From the NCBI GenBank assembly GCA_001464375.1, contig LNEW01000062.1:1-40755 (forward strand): 40,755 bases of DNA. The letters run 5' to 3'. The stretch is from Rhodospirillales bacterium Ga0074136 (GTDB taxonomy: Bacteria > Pseudomonadota > Alphaproteobacteria > Acetobacterales > Acetobacteraceae). Both the position numbers and the translations under genes were made by a program. Positions 1 through 6,966 of the stretch are shown piece by piece (the first letter of the stretch is position 1; every line of letters starts with the position of its first letter). The notes beneath the pieces were generated by a model. That model did no database searches. It was not told where the DNA came from and worked only from the letters and a program-made list of their open reading frames with translations.

Positions 1-182
1 AGCGCCGCCGCGCGCGCACGGGCCCGATCCGCCGTGACATCGGTGAAGGCGTTCAGCACCGGGTTGCGCGCGGCGATGCGGGCCAGCGAGGCCTCGGCGA
101 TCTCGGCGGCACTTACCTGGCCGGCGCGGAAAGCGGCCGCGATGCCGGTCGCATCGCGATCCAGAAGGGCATCGACACTCAT
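1..182 (-). CDS. atzE: AtzE-like amidase (amidase signature family), partial, 3' end outside window
   Basis: Only the first 60 or so codons are present; the gene runs off the left edge. The N-terminus has the helix typical of GatA/AtzE amidases, with the pattern 'AAFRAGQVSAAEIAEASLAR' followed by 'NPVLNAFTDV'. The family hydrolyses amides with a Ser-cisSer-Lys triad, which lies outside the window. The ATG overlaps the stop of the upstream small gene by four bases (ATGA), so the two are translationally coupled. That partner is a DUF4089/AtzG protein, and the AtzG-AtzE pair is known as 1-carboxybiuret hydrolase in cyanuric acid degradation. Related pairs act in other amide pathways, so the substrate is not fixed by sequence. 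Confidence 0.75.
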   Translation of the reverse strand, partial: MSVDALLDRDATGIAAAFRAGQVSAAEIAEASLARIAARNPVLNAFTDVTADRARARAAA

Positions 183-367
183 CGGCCGGGCTCGAAAATC
201 GGCGCGGGCTCGACCTCATCCGGCAGCGGGAAGTCCTGCAACGCCTGCGCGATGCCGGCGGCCACGCGCAGATTGGCCGCCACCGCCGCCCGCCAGGCAG
301 GGTCCATCGGAATGCCGGTGGCCGGCAGCAGGGCGGCGATGATCGCCTCGGGATCGGGTTCGGGCAT
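179..367 (-). CDS. atzG: AtzG-like small subunit (DUF4089)
   Basis: This 62-residue protein has a short helix-rich fold, with a 'AIIAALLPATGIPMDPAW' start and a 'VAANLRVAAGIAQALQDFPL' middle. It matches the DUF4089/AtzG small proteins, which resemble GatC and stabilise an AtzE-type amidase. It lies directly upstream of the amidase and overlaps it by ATGA, which fits a heteromeric enzyme. The proline- and acid-rich end ('DEVEPAPIFEPGR') resembles GatC tails that contact the amidase subunit. No catalytic residues are expected. Very short proteins give limited family evidence on their own; the coupling to the amidase is the main support. Confidence 0.75.
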   Translation of the reverse strand: MPEPDPEAIIAALLPATGIPMDPAWRAAVAANLRVAAGIAQALQDFPLPDEVEPAPIFEPGR

Positions 368-431
368 GGCGTCAGGCTCCGGCAGGACGACGCGGGAGGC
401 AATCCCACGCCATGGCGTTGGCCGTCGCCTA

Positions 432-478
432 GCAAGCGACGCGCCGTCGAGCGTCGCGCCGTGGCAAGCGACGCGCCG
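432..478. repeat. short GC-rich direct repeats in intergenic region
   Basis: A 15-base direct repeat (gcaagcgacgcgccg) lies at 432-446 and 464-478. A third, one-mismatch 12-base copy (agcgtcgcgccg) sits between them at 450-461. The repeats lie in the roughly 200-base gap between the frameshifted Bug gene and atzG. No gene is seen in the gap. Confidence 0.6.
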
Positions 479-568
479 CGCAGGACCGTTCCCGCCGCCG
501 GACCATCGGATCGACGGTGCTGGCGGCCGCGCTGAACCTGTCGGTCCAGGGGTGGCGCCAGCGCCGGG

Positions 569-1538
569 TCAGCCCGCGGTGATGTTCGCCGTGCGGGCGA
601 TCTGCCGCCAGCTTTCGGTGGTCGGTCAGTGCGGCGGCGGTGCTGGGCGCGACCAGAGCGCCGGCAGCGAAGGCGCGCTGGCGCAGGGCCGGGTCCGCCA
701 GCACGTCCTGCAGCTTCTCCGACAGCATGGCGACCTGCGCGGCCGGCACGCCGCGCGGGGCGAACACCGCGAACCACACATTCAGCCCGGTATCGGGCAG
801 GCCCTGCTCGGCCGCCGAAGGCACGTCCGGCAGGCCGGGGTGGCGTTCGTTGGAACTGACGCACAGCGCGCGCAGCTGTCCGTCGCGCACCAGCGGCACC
901 AGCGGCGGGGGCGAATTCATGTAGAACTGGATGCGCCCGGCGATCAGGTCGCGAATGGTCTCCCCGGTGCCGCGATAGGGCACGTGGACCAGGTCGATGC
1001 CCACGCGGTGCTTGAGGTATTCCGTGCCCATGTGGTGCATCGAGCCGATGCCGGCCGAGGCATAGTTCATCTGCCCCGGGCGCTGCTTCGCCAGCGCGAT
1101 GAACTCCTGCAGCGTGGTTGCCGGCACGGATGGGTGCGTCACGAACAGCTGCGGCGTATCGGTGATGACGCCGACCGCCTGGAAATCGCGCATCGGCTGG
1201 ATCTCGCCGATGCCCCCGATCGCCGGGCGGGCGGTCATGGTGGCGCAATAGCCGCAGAGCAGCGTGGTGGCATCCGCCGGCGCGCGCAGCACGGACATCA
1301 GCCCGACCACGTCGTTCCCGCCCGGACGGTTCTCGACCACCATGGTCGCACCCAGCGCCCGGCCGAAGGGCTCGGCCACCAGGCGGGCGGAGAAATCGGT
1401 GCCACCGCCGGCCGGCGATGGCACCACCAGCGTGATGGTGCGCCCGGCGAGGCTGCCCTGGGTCCAGGCGATGCCAGGCAGCGCGAGGGTTGCGGATGCC
1501 GCGCCCAGCAGCGTGCGGCGCGATGTGCGGATGGTCAT
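569..1538 (-). pseudogene. Bug-type (TctC-like) solute receptor with a 3' frameshift
   Basis: The start ATG at 1538 follows a strong ribosome site (GGGAGG, about 8 bases upstream). A twin-arginine leader (SRRTLLGA, residues 6-13) and AxA-like cleavage region point to export to the periplasm. The body shows the Bug pattern: 'VVPSPAGGGTDFSAR', 'VVENRPGG', 'LVHVPYRGTGE', 'RHPGLPDVPS'. After about residue 303 the frame reads into unrelated Arg-rich sequence and does not stop until 429. Shifting by one base between about 615 and 625 restores a normal ending ('ESWRQIARTANITAG', stop at 569-571) and a usual total of about 323 residues. The gene therefore carries one extra base: either a real lesion or an assembly error. 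No TctA/TctB membrane genes are adjacent. Confidence 0.75.
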
Positions 1539-1561
1539 TCTTGTATCCTCCCGTGGCTTGG

Positions 1562-2116
1562 TCAGGACGCGTCGGGGAAGGGCTTCGGCTCCGGCACCGG
1601 CACCTCCCCGACATTCAGGATGAACGACAGCAGCGTGTAGTAGCCGAGCACGGTCAGCAGCTCGACCAGCCGCGCCTCGCCCAGCGCGTCGCGCGTGGCG
1701 GCGAATTCCGCATCGTCCAGCCGGCCGCGGTCGAGCACGGTGCGCGCCGTCCGCCACACCAGCTGCTGGGCGGCATCGGCGAAGCGCGGGTCCTCGCCCA
1801 GGCGCAGCCGTTCGAGCGCGGCCGCATCCACCCCCGCCTTCAGCGCGATCGGGTGGTGCGCGAACCATTCATACTGCGCGGCCCAGCGGCACGAGACGGT
1901 CAGGATGGCGATCTCCCGCAGGCCGTCATCGAGCAGGCCGGAGAAGCGCAGCGCCGCCCCCAGCCGCTGCGCCGCATCGCCGACCACGGGCGCGCGCAGC
2001 AGCACGTTGAACGGGCCGGTCACGCCGCCGCGCGGGCCCGAGGCGATGGCGTCGAACACCGCGCGCTGCGCGTCGTCGAGCTGCTCGCGCGGGATGGGTG
2101 GAAAACGCTTGCTCAT
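1562..2116 (-). CDS. carboxymuconolactone decarboxylase family protein
   Basis: This 184-residue alpha-helical protein belongs to the CMD/AhpD-like superfamily. The signature helix reads 'REIAILTVSCRWAAQYEWFAHHPIAL'. It keeps the 'QYEW..HH' form found in decarboxylase-like members and lacks the CxxC pair of the AhpD peroxidase branch, so a thiol peroxidase role is unlikely. Members act on ring-cleavage lactones or are uncharacterised. The ATG at 2116 overlaps the stop of the upstream SDR gene by four bases, and the Bug gene starts 23 bases after its stop. The SDR, CMD and Bug genes thus form one unit, probably for oxidation of a small organic acid or ring compound. Confidence 0.8.
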   Translation of the reverse strand: MSKRFPPIPREQLDDAQRAVFDAIASGPRGGVTGPFNVLLRAPVVGDAAQRLGAALRFSGLLDDGLREIAILTVSCRWAAQYEWFAHHPIALKAGVDAAALERLRLGEDPRFADAAQQLVWRTARTVLDRGRLDDAEFAATRDALGEARLVELLTVLGYYTLLSFILNVGEVPVPEPKPFPDAS

Positions 2117-2922
2117 GCGGCCCCCGGCATCATGGCGCTCATGCCGCCATCGACGATGATCTCGGTCCCGGTGATGTAGTGCGCCTCGTCCGATGCCAGG
2201 AACAGCACGGCGTGGGCCACATCCCAGCCGGTGCCCATCTTGCCCACCGGCACCTGCGCGTCGCGCTTGGCGATCAGCGTCGCGGCGTCGTTCGCGCCGA
2301 GCTGGCGCAGCAGGCGGTTCTCCACCAGCGGCGTATGCATCAGCCCGGGGATGACGGTGTTGCAACGCACGCCGTGCCTGGCCTGGTCCATCGCCACCGA
2401 TTTCGACAGCCCGATCACGCCCATCTTGGAGGCTGAGTAGGCGATGTGCGGCCGGTCGCCGGTCATGCGCAGCGCGGCGATCGAGGCGATGTTGACGATC
2501 GCCGCCGTCTTCTGCGCGCGCAGATGCGGCAGCGCGTGCTTGCAGCCGAGGAAGGCACTGCGCAGGTTGATGTCGAATTGCCGGTCCCAGGCCTCCTCGG
2601 CCATGGATTCCGCGCTGCCGGGATGCGATCCACCGACATTGTTCACCAAGATATCGAGGCGCCCGAAGGCTGCCACGGCGGCATCGACCGCGGCCTTCAC
2701 GTCATCGCTGCGCGTTGCGTCGGCGGTATGCGCCAGGGCGCGACCGCCCTCCCCGGCGATGATGCCGACCGTCTCCGCCACCGCATCGGGGTTGTTGTCG
2801 ATGCAGAACACCGCGGCACCCTGGCGTGCCAGCAGCACTGCCGTCGCCTTGCCATTGCCCCAGCCCGGCCCCACCGAGCCGGCGCCGGTCACGATGGCGG
2901 CCCTGCCTGTCAGATCCAGCAC
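2113..2922 (-). CDS. short-chain dehydrogenase/reductase (SDR)
   Basis: This 269-residue classical SDR oxidises or reduces an alcohol/ketone with NAD(P). The cofactor loop is 'TGAGSVGPGWGNG' (residues 12-24), longer than the usual TGxxxGxG. The acidic residue in 'CIDNN' (about 42) after strand 2 favours NAD(H). 'NNVGG' lies at 94-98, and the catalytic residues are N119, S147, Y162 and K166 (YSASK). The end 'ITGTEIIVDGGM' is typical. I chose the GTG at 2922 because GGAGG lies five bases upstream and the protein then begins 'LDLTGRAAIVTGAG', as in the family. An in-frame ATG at 2955 is the alternative. It is first in the SDR-CMD-Bug-AtzG-AtzE run. Confidence 0.85.
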   Translation of the reverse strand: MLDLTGRAAIVTGAGSVGPGWGNGKATAVLLARQGAAVFCIDNNPDAVAETVGIIAGEGGRALAHTADATRSDDVKAAVDAAVAAFGRLDILVNNVGGSHPGSAESMAEEAWDRQFDINLRSAFLGCKHALPHLRAQKTAAIVNIASIAALRMTGDRPHIAYSASKMGVIGLSKSVAMDQARHGVRCNTVIPGLMHTPLVENRLLRQLGANDAATLIAKRDAQVPVGKMGTGWDVAHAVLFLASDEAHYITGTEIIVDGGMSAMMPGAA

Positions 2923-3080
2923 GCTTCCTCCACTACCTTTGCCTTCTTGCCACACGGGATACGCGCCCCCGCGCCGCTTGGCGACCCCGCGGCGAGCCGG
3001 CCTGGTTCACTGTTGCCTTGATTTGGCCCGCCGCGTGCTGTTCCTGCGCATCATCGTCCGCCCGCCGCCCGGAACGCCCC

Positions 3081-4088
3081 ATGACCGACGCCCCCGCGCT
3101 GTCCATCGTCGTGCCCGCCTATAACGAGCAGGAGGTCCTGCCCGAGTTCCACCGCAGGCTTGCCGCCGCGCTGGCGGGCATCGGCCTGGCCTGGGAGGTG
3201 GTGTATGTGAATGACGGCTCCCGCGACACCACGCTCGAGGTGATGCTCGGCCTGCAACGCGACGACGCGCGCGCCGCGGTGGTCAACCTGTCGCGCAATT
3301 TCGGCAAGGAGATCGCGCTGACCGCGGGCCTCGACCACGCGCGCGCGACCGGCGCGGTGGTGGTCATCGATGCCGACCTGCAGGACCCGCCGGAGGTGAT
3401 CCCCGCCCTGGTCTCGACCTGGCAGGAGGGCTTCGACGTCGTCTATGCCCAGCGCAACACCCGCGAGGGCGAGACCTGGGTGAAGAAGGCAACGGCCGCC
3501 GGCTTCTACCGCGTGATGCAGCGCCTGGGCGGCAAGGTGAAGCTGCCGCAGGACACCGGCGATTTCCGCCTGATGTCCCGCCGCGCCACGGATGCGCTGC
3601 TGAAGCTGCGCGAACACCACCGCTTCATGAAGGGGCTGTTCGCCTGGATCGGCTTCCCGGCCAAGGCCGTGCGCTACGACCGCGCCCCCCGCGCCGCCGG
3701 CGAGACCAAGTGGAACTACTGGAAGCTGTGGAACTTCTCGCTGGAGGGCATCACGTCGTTCACCGTGGCGCCCCTGAAGGTCGCGACGTATTTCGGCTTC
3801 GCCATCGCGGTACTGGCGTCGTTCTACCTTGTGTTCATCGTCACCGGCACGCTGTTCCGCGGCAATCCGGTGGCGGGCTATCCCTCGCTGCTGGCGGTGT
3901 CGCTGTTCCTGGGCGGCGTGCAGATGATGATGCTGGGCATCATCGGCGAATACCTAGGCCGCATCTTCAATGAGACCAAGCAGCGCCCGCTGTATTTTGC
4001 CGAACGCTACCTGCCGAGCCGGCAGGCCAGCACGTCGCCCAACGAAGTGCAGACCGACGTGGCATCCGGCATCAGCGCCATCGCCTGA
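3081..4088 (+). CDS. membrane-anchored GT2 glycosyltransferase (DPM1/GtrB-like)
   Basis: This 335-residue protein has an N-terminal GT2 domain with 'VVPAYNEQEVLPEF', 'NDGS' (44-47) and the metal-binding 'DADLQDPPE' (97-105). Two transmembrane helices near the C-terminus (around 'FAIAVLASFYLVFIV' and 'LLAVSLFLGGVQMMMLGII') precede 'GEYLGRIFNETKQRP', an ending shared by polyprenyl-phosphate sugar transferases such as GtrB, ArnC and DPM1. The likely reaction is transfer of a sugar or aminosugar from a nucleotide donor to undecaprenyl phosphate on the inner face of the membrane. The ATG at 3081 puts the GT2 fold at the N-terminus; an open frame reaches upstream but is not protein-like. Its 3' end overlaps the convergent DUF6311-like gene by 82 bases. 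Confidence 0.85.
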   Translation: MTDAPALSIVVPAYNEQEVLPEFHRRLAAALAGIGLAWEVVYVNDGSRDTTLEVMLGLQRDDARAAVVNLSRNFGKEIALTAGLDHARATGAVVVIDADLQDPPEVIPALVSTWQEGFDVVYAQRNTREGETWVKKATAAGFYRVMQRLGGKVKLPQDTGDFRLMSRRATDALLKLREHHRFMKGLFAWIGFPAKAVRYDRAPRAAGETKWNYWKLWNFSLEGITSFTVAPLKVATYFGFAIAVLASFYLVFIVTGTLFRGNPVAGYPSLLAVSLFLGGVQMMMLGIIGEYLGRIFNETKQRPLYFAERYLPSRQASTSPNEVQTDVASGISAIA

Positions 4089-5641
4089 TCGCGTGCGCCC
4101 GGCAGGATGATGCGCAGTTCGCCGGGCGCCAACGGCGTGGCGAGCGTCGCGGCGTCGGTGCAGGCGGGCCTTACGCGCCAGCGCGCCACGTACATGGTGT
4201 TCGCGCTCACGGGGAGTTCCGCCGCCAGCGTCAGCACCTGCAACTGCCGCACATGGTCGCCGAAGGGGTCGCGCGGCGGTACGCAGGGCCACGACGGCAA
4301 CAGCACCACGTGGTCCGCCTGCGCGAGCAATCCCCGCAAGGCCGGCGCATCCACCACCCAGGCTGGGCGCTGTCCCGCCCAGTCGGCGATGGCCCTGCGG
4401 TTCGGCGCGGCATCGGCGAATTGCACTAGGCCCAGCGCCAGCACCACCAGCGGCCCGATATGCGGCAGACGCGCCAGCAGCGCCACCACACCCACCAGCA
4501 GCGCGCAGGCCACCGGCCAGAAGAAGCGCCCCGAGGCGCGGAACTGTTCGAGAAACCCCGGCGCCGGCCCCAGATCGAGCAGCATCGTCGTGCCCGCCCC
4601 CACGCGGAAGGACACCGCGAGCGCCGTCAGCCCCAGCAGCGCCAGCGCCAGCCCGCCATGCCGGCGCAGCACCGCGCCGACCGCGCGCCGCCGCAGCGCC
4701 AGCACCGCCACGATTCCCAGCAGCAGCCCCAGGCCGAGCCAGTTGTAGCCCTCCCACCCGCCATGCCCGGTCGCATCCACCTCGCGCGGCGCCAGCCCGC
4801 CCAGCACCCAGGACCGGTAGGGCCAGAACGGCGAGAGCAGGTTCAGCGCGAATTGCCCGAAGCCGCCATCGCCCTGTGCGCCGACATAGCCGAAGGCCAG
4901 CATCACGCCGGCCACCAGGGCGGTCGCGACGGCCATGCCGGCGCCCGCCCCCACCCAGCGACGGTCCCCGCGCAGCAGCAGCGTCAGCGGCGCCGCCGCC
5001 AGCACCGCCAGCGCCATGGCCGCGAGGTAGGGATGGATCAGCAGCGTCGCGACCATCGCGACGGATGCCGCGCCCCACAGCGCGACAGACGGCGCGCGCG
5101 CCAGCCGCAGATAGAAGGCGAGTGCGACGAACAGGGTGAACTGGCCGGTCAGCGCCGCATGGCCGTAGCGATTGATGAAGGCCGGCATGGAAGCCGCCGC
5201 CAGCGCGATGCCGATGGCCGGGAGCAGCCGGGTCTCGCCGGCCGCGCGTAGGCACCAAACCGCCGCGACCGGCTGCGCCACCCAGGCGATGGCATACCAC
5301 AGGCCGATACCGTGGAAGCCGTCCGGCAGCTGCGCGCGGAGCACCTTGAGCACCATCGCCTGCAGCGGGATGCCATCGGAGAACGCGATGTTCAGGCCCT
5401 CCGGCGGGATCAGGTTGCGCGCCACCAGCGGCGGCCAGCGCCAGGCATCGCCGAGGAAGTACCGCTGCGCGATCGCGTGCTGCGCGGCATCGCCCTGCGG
5501 CGCCCAGGCCATGCCCGCGTGCGGCACCAGGAACTCGACGGGGAACAGCGCCGCCACCAGCGCCAGGCCGAGTGCCAGCGCGCAAACATAGGGCAGGGCC
5601 GTGGACAGCCTGGGGGACAGGGCGCGCACTCCGCGGAACAC
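4007..5641 (-). CDS. polytopic membrane protein, DUF6311-like
   Basis: This 544-residue protein has roughly ten hydrophobic segments. The first outer loop carries 'APQGDAAQHAIAQRYF', 'WPPLVARNLIPPEGLNIAF' and 'DGIPLQA', a pattern of DUF6311 proteins and reminiscent of GT-C type membrane glycosyltransferases, whose catalytic acid lies in the first loop. The soluble C-terminal part holds 'LPSWPCVPPRDPFGDH'. An in-frame TAG four codons upstream leaves the GTG at 5641 as the first possible start, with only a weak ribosome site. It sits among glycan genes, converges with the GT2 gene and overlaps its 3' end. A role in lipid-linked glycan modification is inferred; the family has no assigned reaction. 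Confidence 0.65.
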   Translation of the reverse strand: MFRGVRALSPRLSTALPYVCALALGLALVAALFPVEFLVPHAGMAWAPQGDAAQHAIAQRYFLGDAWRWPPLVARNLIPPEGLNIAFSDGIPLQAMVLKVLRAQLPDGFHGIGLWYAIAWVAQPVAAVWCLRAAGETRLLPAIGIALAAASMPAFINRYGHAALTGQFTLFVALAFYLRLARAPSVALWGAASVAMVATLLIHPYLAAMALAVLAAAPLTLLLRGDRRWVGAGAGMAVATALVAGVMLAFGYVGAQGDGGFGQFALNLLSPFWPYRSWVLGGLAPREVDATGHGGWEGYNWLGLGLLLGIVAVLALRRRAVGAVLRRHGGLALALLGLTALAVSFRVGAGTTMLLDLGPAPGFLEQFRASGRFFWPVACALLVGVVALLARLPHIGPLVVLALGLVQFADAAPNRRAIADWAGQRPAWVVDAPALRGLLAQADHVVLLPSWPCVPPRDPFGDHVRQLQVLTLAAELPVSANTMYVARWRVRPACTDAATLATPLAPGELRIILPGARDQAMALMPDATSVCTSLGDVLACRLGR

Positions 5642-5960
5642 CCGCCGCGTCTAGAACAAGATCCGGGCGGATGAAATGACCTGGTGCGGTTTCCTGATAC
5701 GGAACCTCAGCCGCGCGCCATCGGCCCAGGCGGCCCGCTGCCGCGAAGTGCAGCGATCCGGCACCGAAATGCCGCGCCGCCACAATCCCGCCGCAAGCCG
5801 GTCCCACATCCGCCCGCGCCAAGGGTCATTGATGCGTTCACCCGAGGACCGGGTCCGCCCCCGGCCGCGACAGCGGCGAGGGCCTCCAGGTCCCAGGGAC
5901 CCCCCTGGCCGCCGCCGGCCTGTCGCCGGCGCCGGTACACCCAGAAGGCCGAACTCGCTC
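5642..5960. other. 319-base gap between divergent glycan genes
   Basis: This gap lies between the DUF6311-like gene (minus) and the phosphoglycosyl transferase (plus), so promoters in both directions are expected here. Frames are open through much of it, but none gives protein-like sequence. I could not pick out a convincing -35/-10 pair or a structured RNA. Confidence 0.4.
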
Positions 5961-6674
5961 ATGTCCAGCGTTCCGGTTGGTCCTCTTCCCCCGCAGGATG
6001 CGCGTTGGCGCGCCGTCGCGACCCTGTCGGGCTTCCTCGGTTCCGCCGACCGCGCCGCGGCGCGGCTGCCGATGGCCAAGCGGGCGGTCGACATCGCGAT
6101 CGCCGGCGCCGCGCTGCTGCTGGCCTCACCCTTCTTCCTGGTGGTGGCGCTGCTGGTGCGCGCCGATGGCGGGCCGGCCTTCTACGCCCATCCGCGAGTC
6201 GGCCGCTTCGGCCGCCTTTTCGGCTGCATGAAGTTCCGCTCCATGGTGGTGGACAGCCAGGCGCGGCTCGATGCGCTGCTCGCCGCCGACCCGGACGCGC
6301 GCGCCGAGTGGGAAGCGACCCGCAAGCTGAAGAACGACCCGCGCATCACGCGCATCGGCCGCTTCCTGCGCGCCACCTCGCTCGATGAGCTGCCGCAGCT
6401 GATCAACGTCCTGCGCGGCGAGATGAGCATCGTCGGCCCGCGCCCGGTTACGCAGGCCGAGCTCGACCGGCACTACGGCGCGGCCGCGGCGCACTACCTC
6501 ATGGTGCGTCCCGGCATCACCGGCCTGTGGCAGGTGAGCGGGCGGTCCGAGACCACCTACGACCAGCGCGTCGCGCTCGATGTCGCCTATGTGTCGCAGC
6601 CCTCGATGCTTGCGGACATGCGCATCCTGCTGAAGACGCCGGTCGCCGTCCTGTCGCGCCGCGGCGCGCACTGA
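5961..6674 (+). CDS. phosphoglycosyl transferase initiating polysaccharide synthesis (small WbaP/ExoY-type)
   Basis: This 237-residue bacterial sugar transferase loads the first sugar phosphate onto undecaprenyl phosphate. One N-terminal membrane segment (about residues 42-66) acts as the re-entrant anchor of monotopic enzymes. The core follows: 'GRFGRLFGCMKFRSM' (81-95), the catalytic Asp-Glu pair D142-E143 in 'TSLDELPQLINVLRGEMS', then 'IVGPRP' and 'RPGITGLWQVSGRSE'. The short length matches ExoY/PssY-like enzymes without the extra N-terminal domain of full WbaP. The ATG at 5961 is chosen for domain start; a purine-rich AGAAGG lies about 13 bases upstream, so initiation may be weak. It is followed by a 292-base gap before the flippase. 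Confidence 0.9.
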   Translation: MSSVPVGPLPPQDARWRAVATLSGFLGSADRAAARLPMAKRAVDIAIAGAALLLASPFFLVVALLVRADGGPAFYAHPRVGRFGRLFGCMKFRSMVVDSQARLDALLAADPDARAEWEATRKLKNDPRITRIGRFLRATSLDELPQLINVLRGEMSIVGPRPVTQAELDRHYGAAAAHYLMVRPGITGLWQVSGRSETTYDQRVALDVAYVSQPSMLADMRILLKTPVAVLSRRGAH

Positions 6675-6814
6675 CCGCTTCCGGCGAACCAGGCCGCCCG
6701 CTTTTCTCGAGCCCTCAAACGGCGGGCGGGCCGCATCCGCAGCCCTCGCCGTCGCGCCCTGCACTGTTGCGCTGGGTTCGACGGTCGCCTGGGCGCGATA
6801 GCGCTGTGCGCTCC

Positions 6815-6837
6815 CGGATCGCGCGGATCGCGATCCG
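6815..6837. repeat. perfect inverted repeat upstream of the flippase operon
   Basis: Nine-base arms (cggatcgcg / cgcgatccg) flank a five-base spacer. The repeat lies in the 292-base gap between the phosphoglycosyl transferase and the flippase gene. It has no U-rich tail, so it could be an operator or a Rho-independent-like stem without a T run. Confidence 0.45.
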
Positions 6838-6914
6838 CCGGCAATCGGGGTGAGGGCGGCGGCCCATCGTACGGCCGCCTTCGCACACCATGCAGCCTCG
6901 CCACGCCCACCGCG

Positions 6915-6924
6915 CTAGGCTGCG
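6915..6924 (+). promoter_or_regulatory. candidate -10-like element (STAKNNTGNS)
   Basis: 'ctaggctgcg' lies about 45 bases before the flippase ATG. It matches a motif that recurs before other unit-leading genes in the window (see findings). No clear -35 hexamer is seen at the expected distance. Confidence 0.3.
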
Positions 6925-6966
6925 CTTCCCCATACGCCCCAACGCGACCCGATTCGGAGCCACGTA

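Noticed and set aside
615..628. Programmed ribosomal frameshift in the Bug gene
   Set aside because: No slippery heptamer or downstream stem is evident, and Bug receptors are not known to use recoding. A lesion or base error is simpler.
252..1640. 462-codon plus-strand frame opposite the frameshifted Bug gene
   Set aside because: Low-complexity Arg/His/Gly composition without any family pattern; it mirrors the Bug gene.
5642..5960. Riboswitch or small gene in the gap before the phosphoglycosyl transferase
   Set aside because: No known riboswitch pattern, no ribosome site with a protein-like frame, and the stems seen are ordinary for GC-rich DNA.
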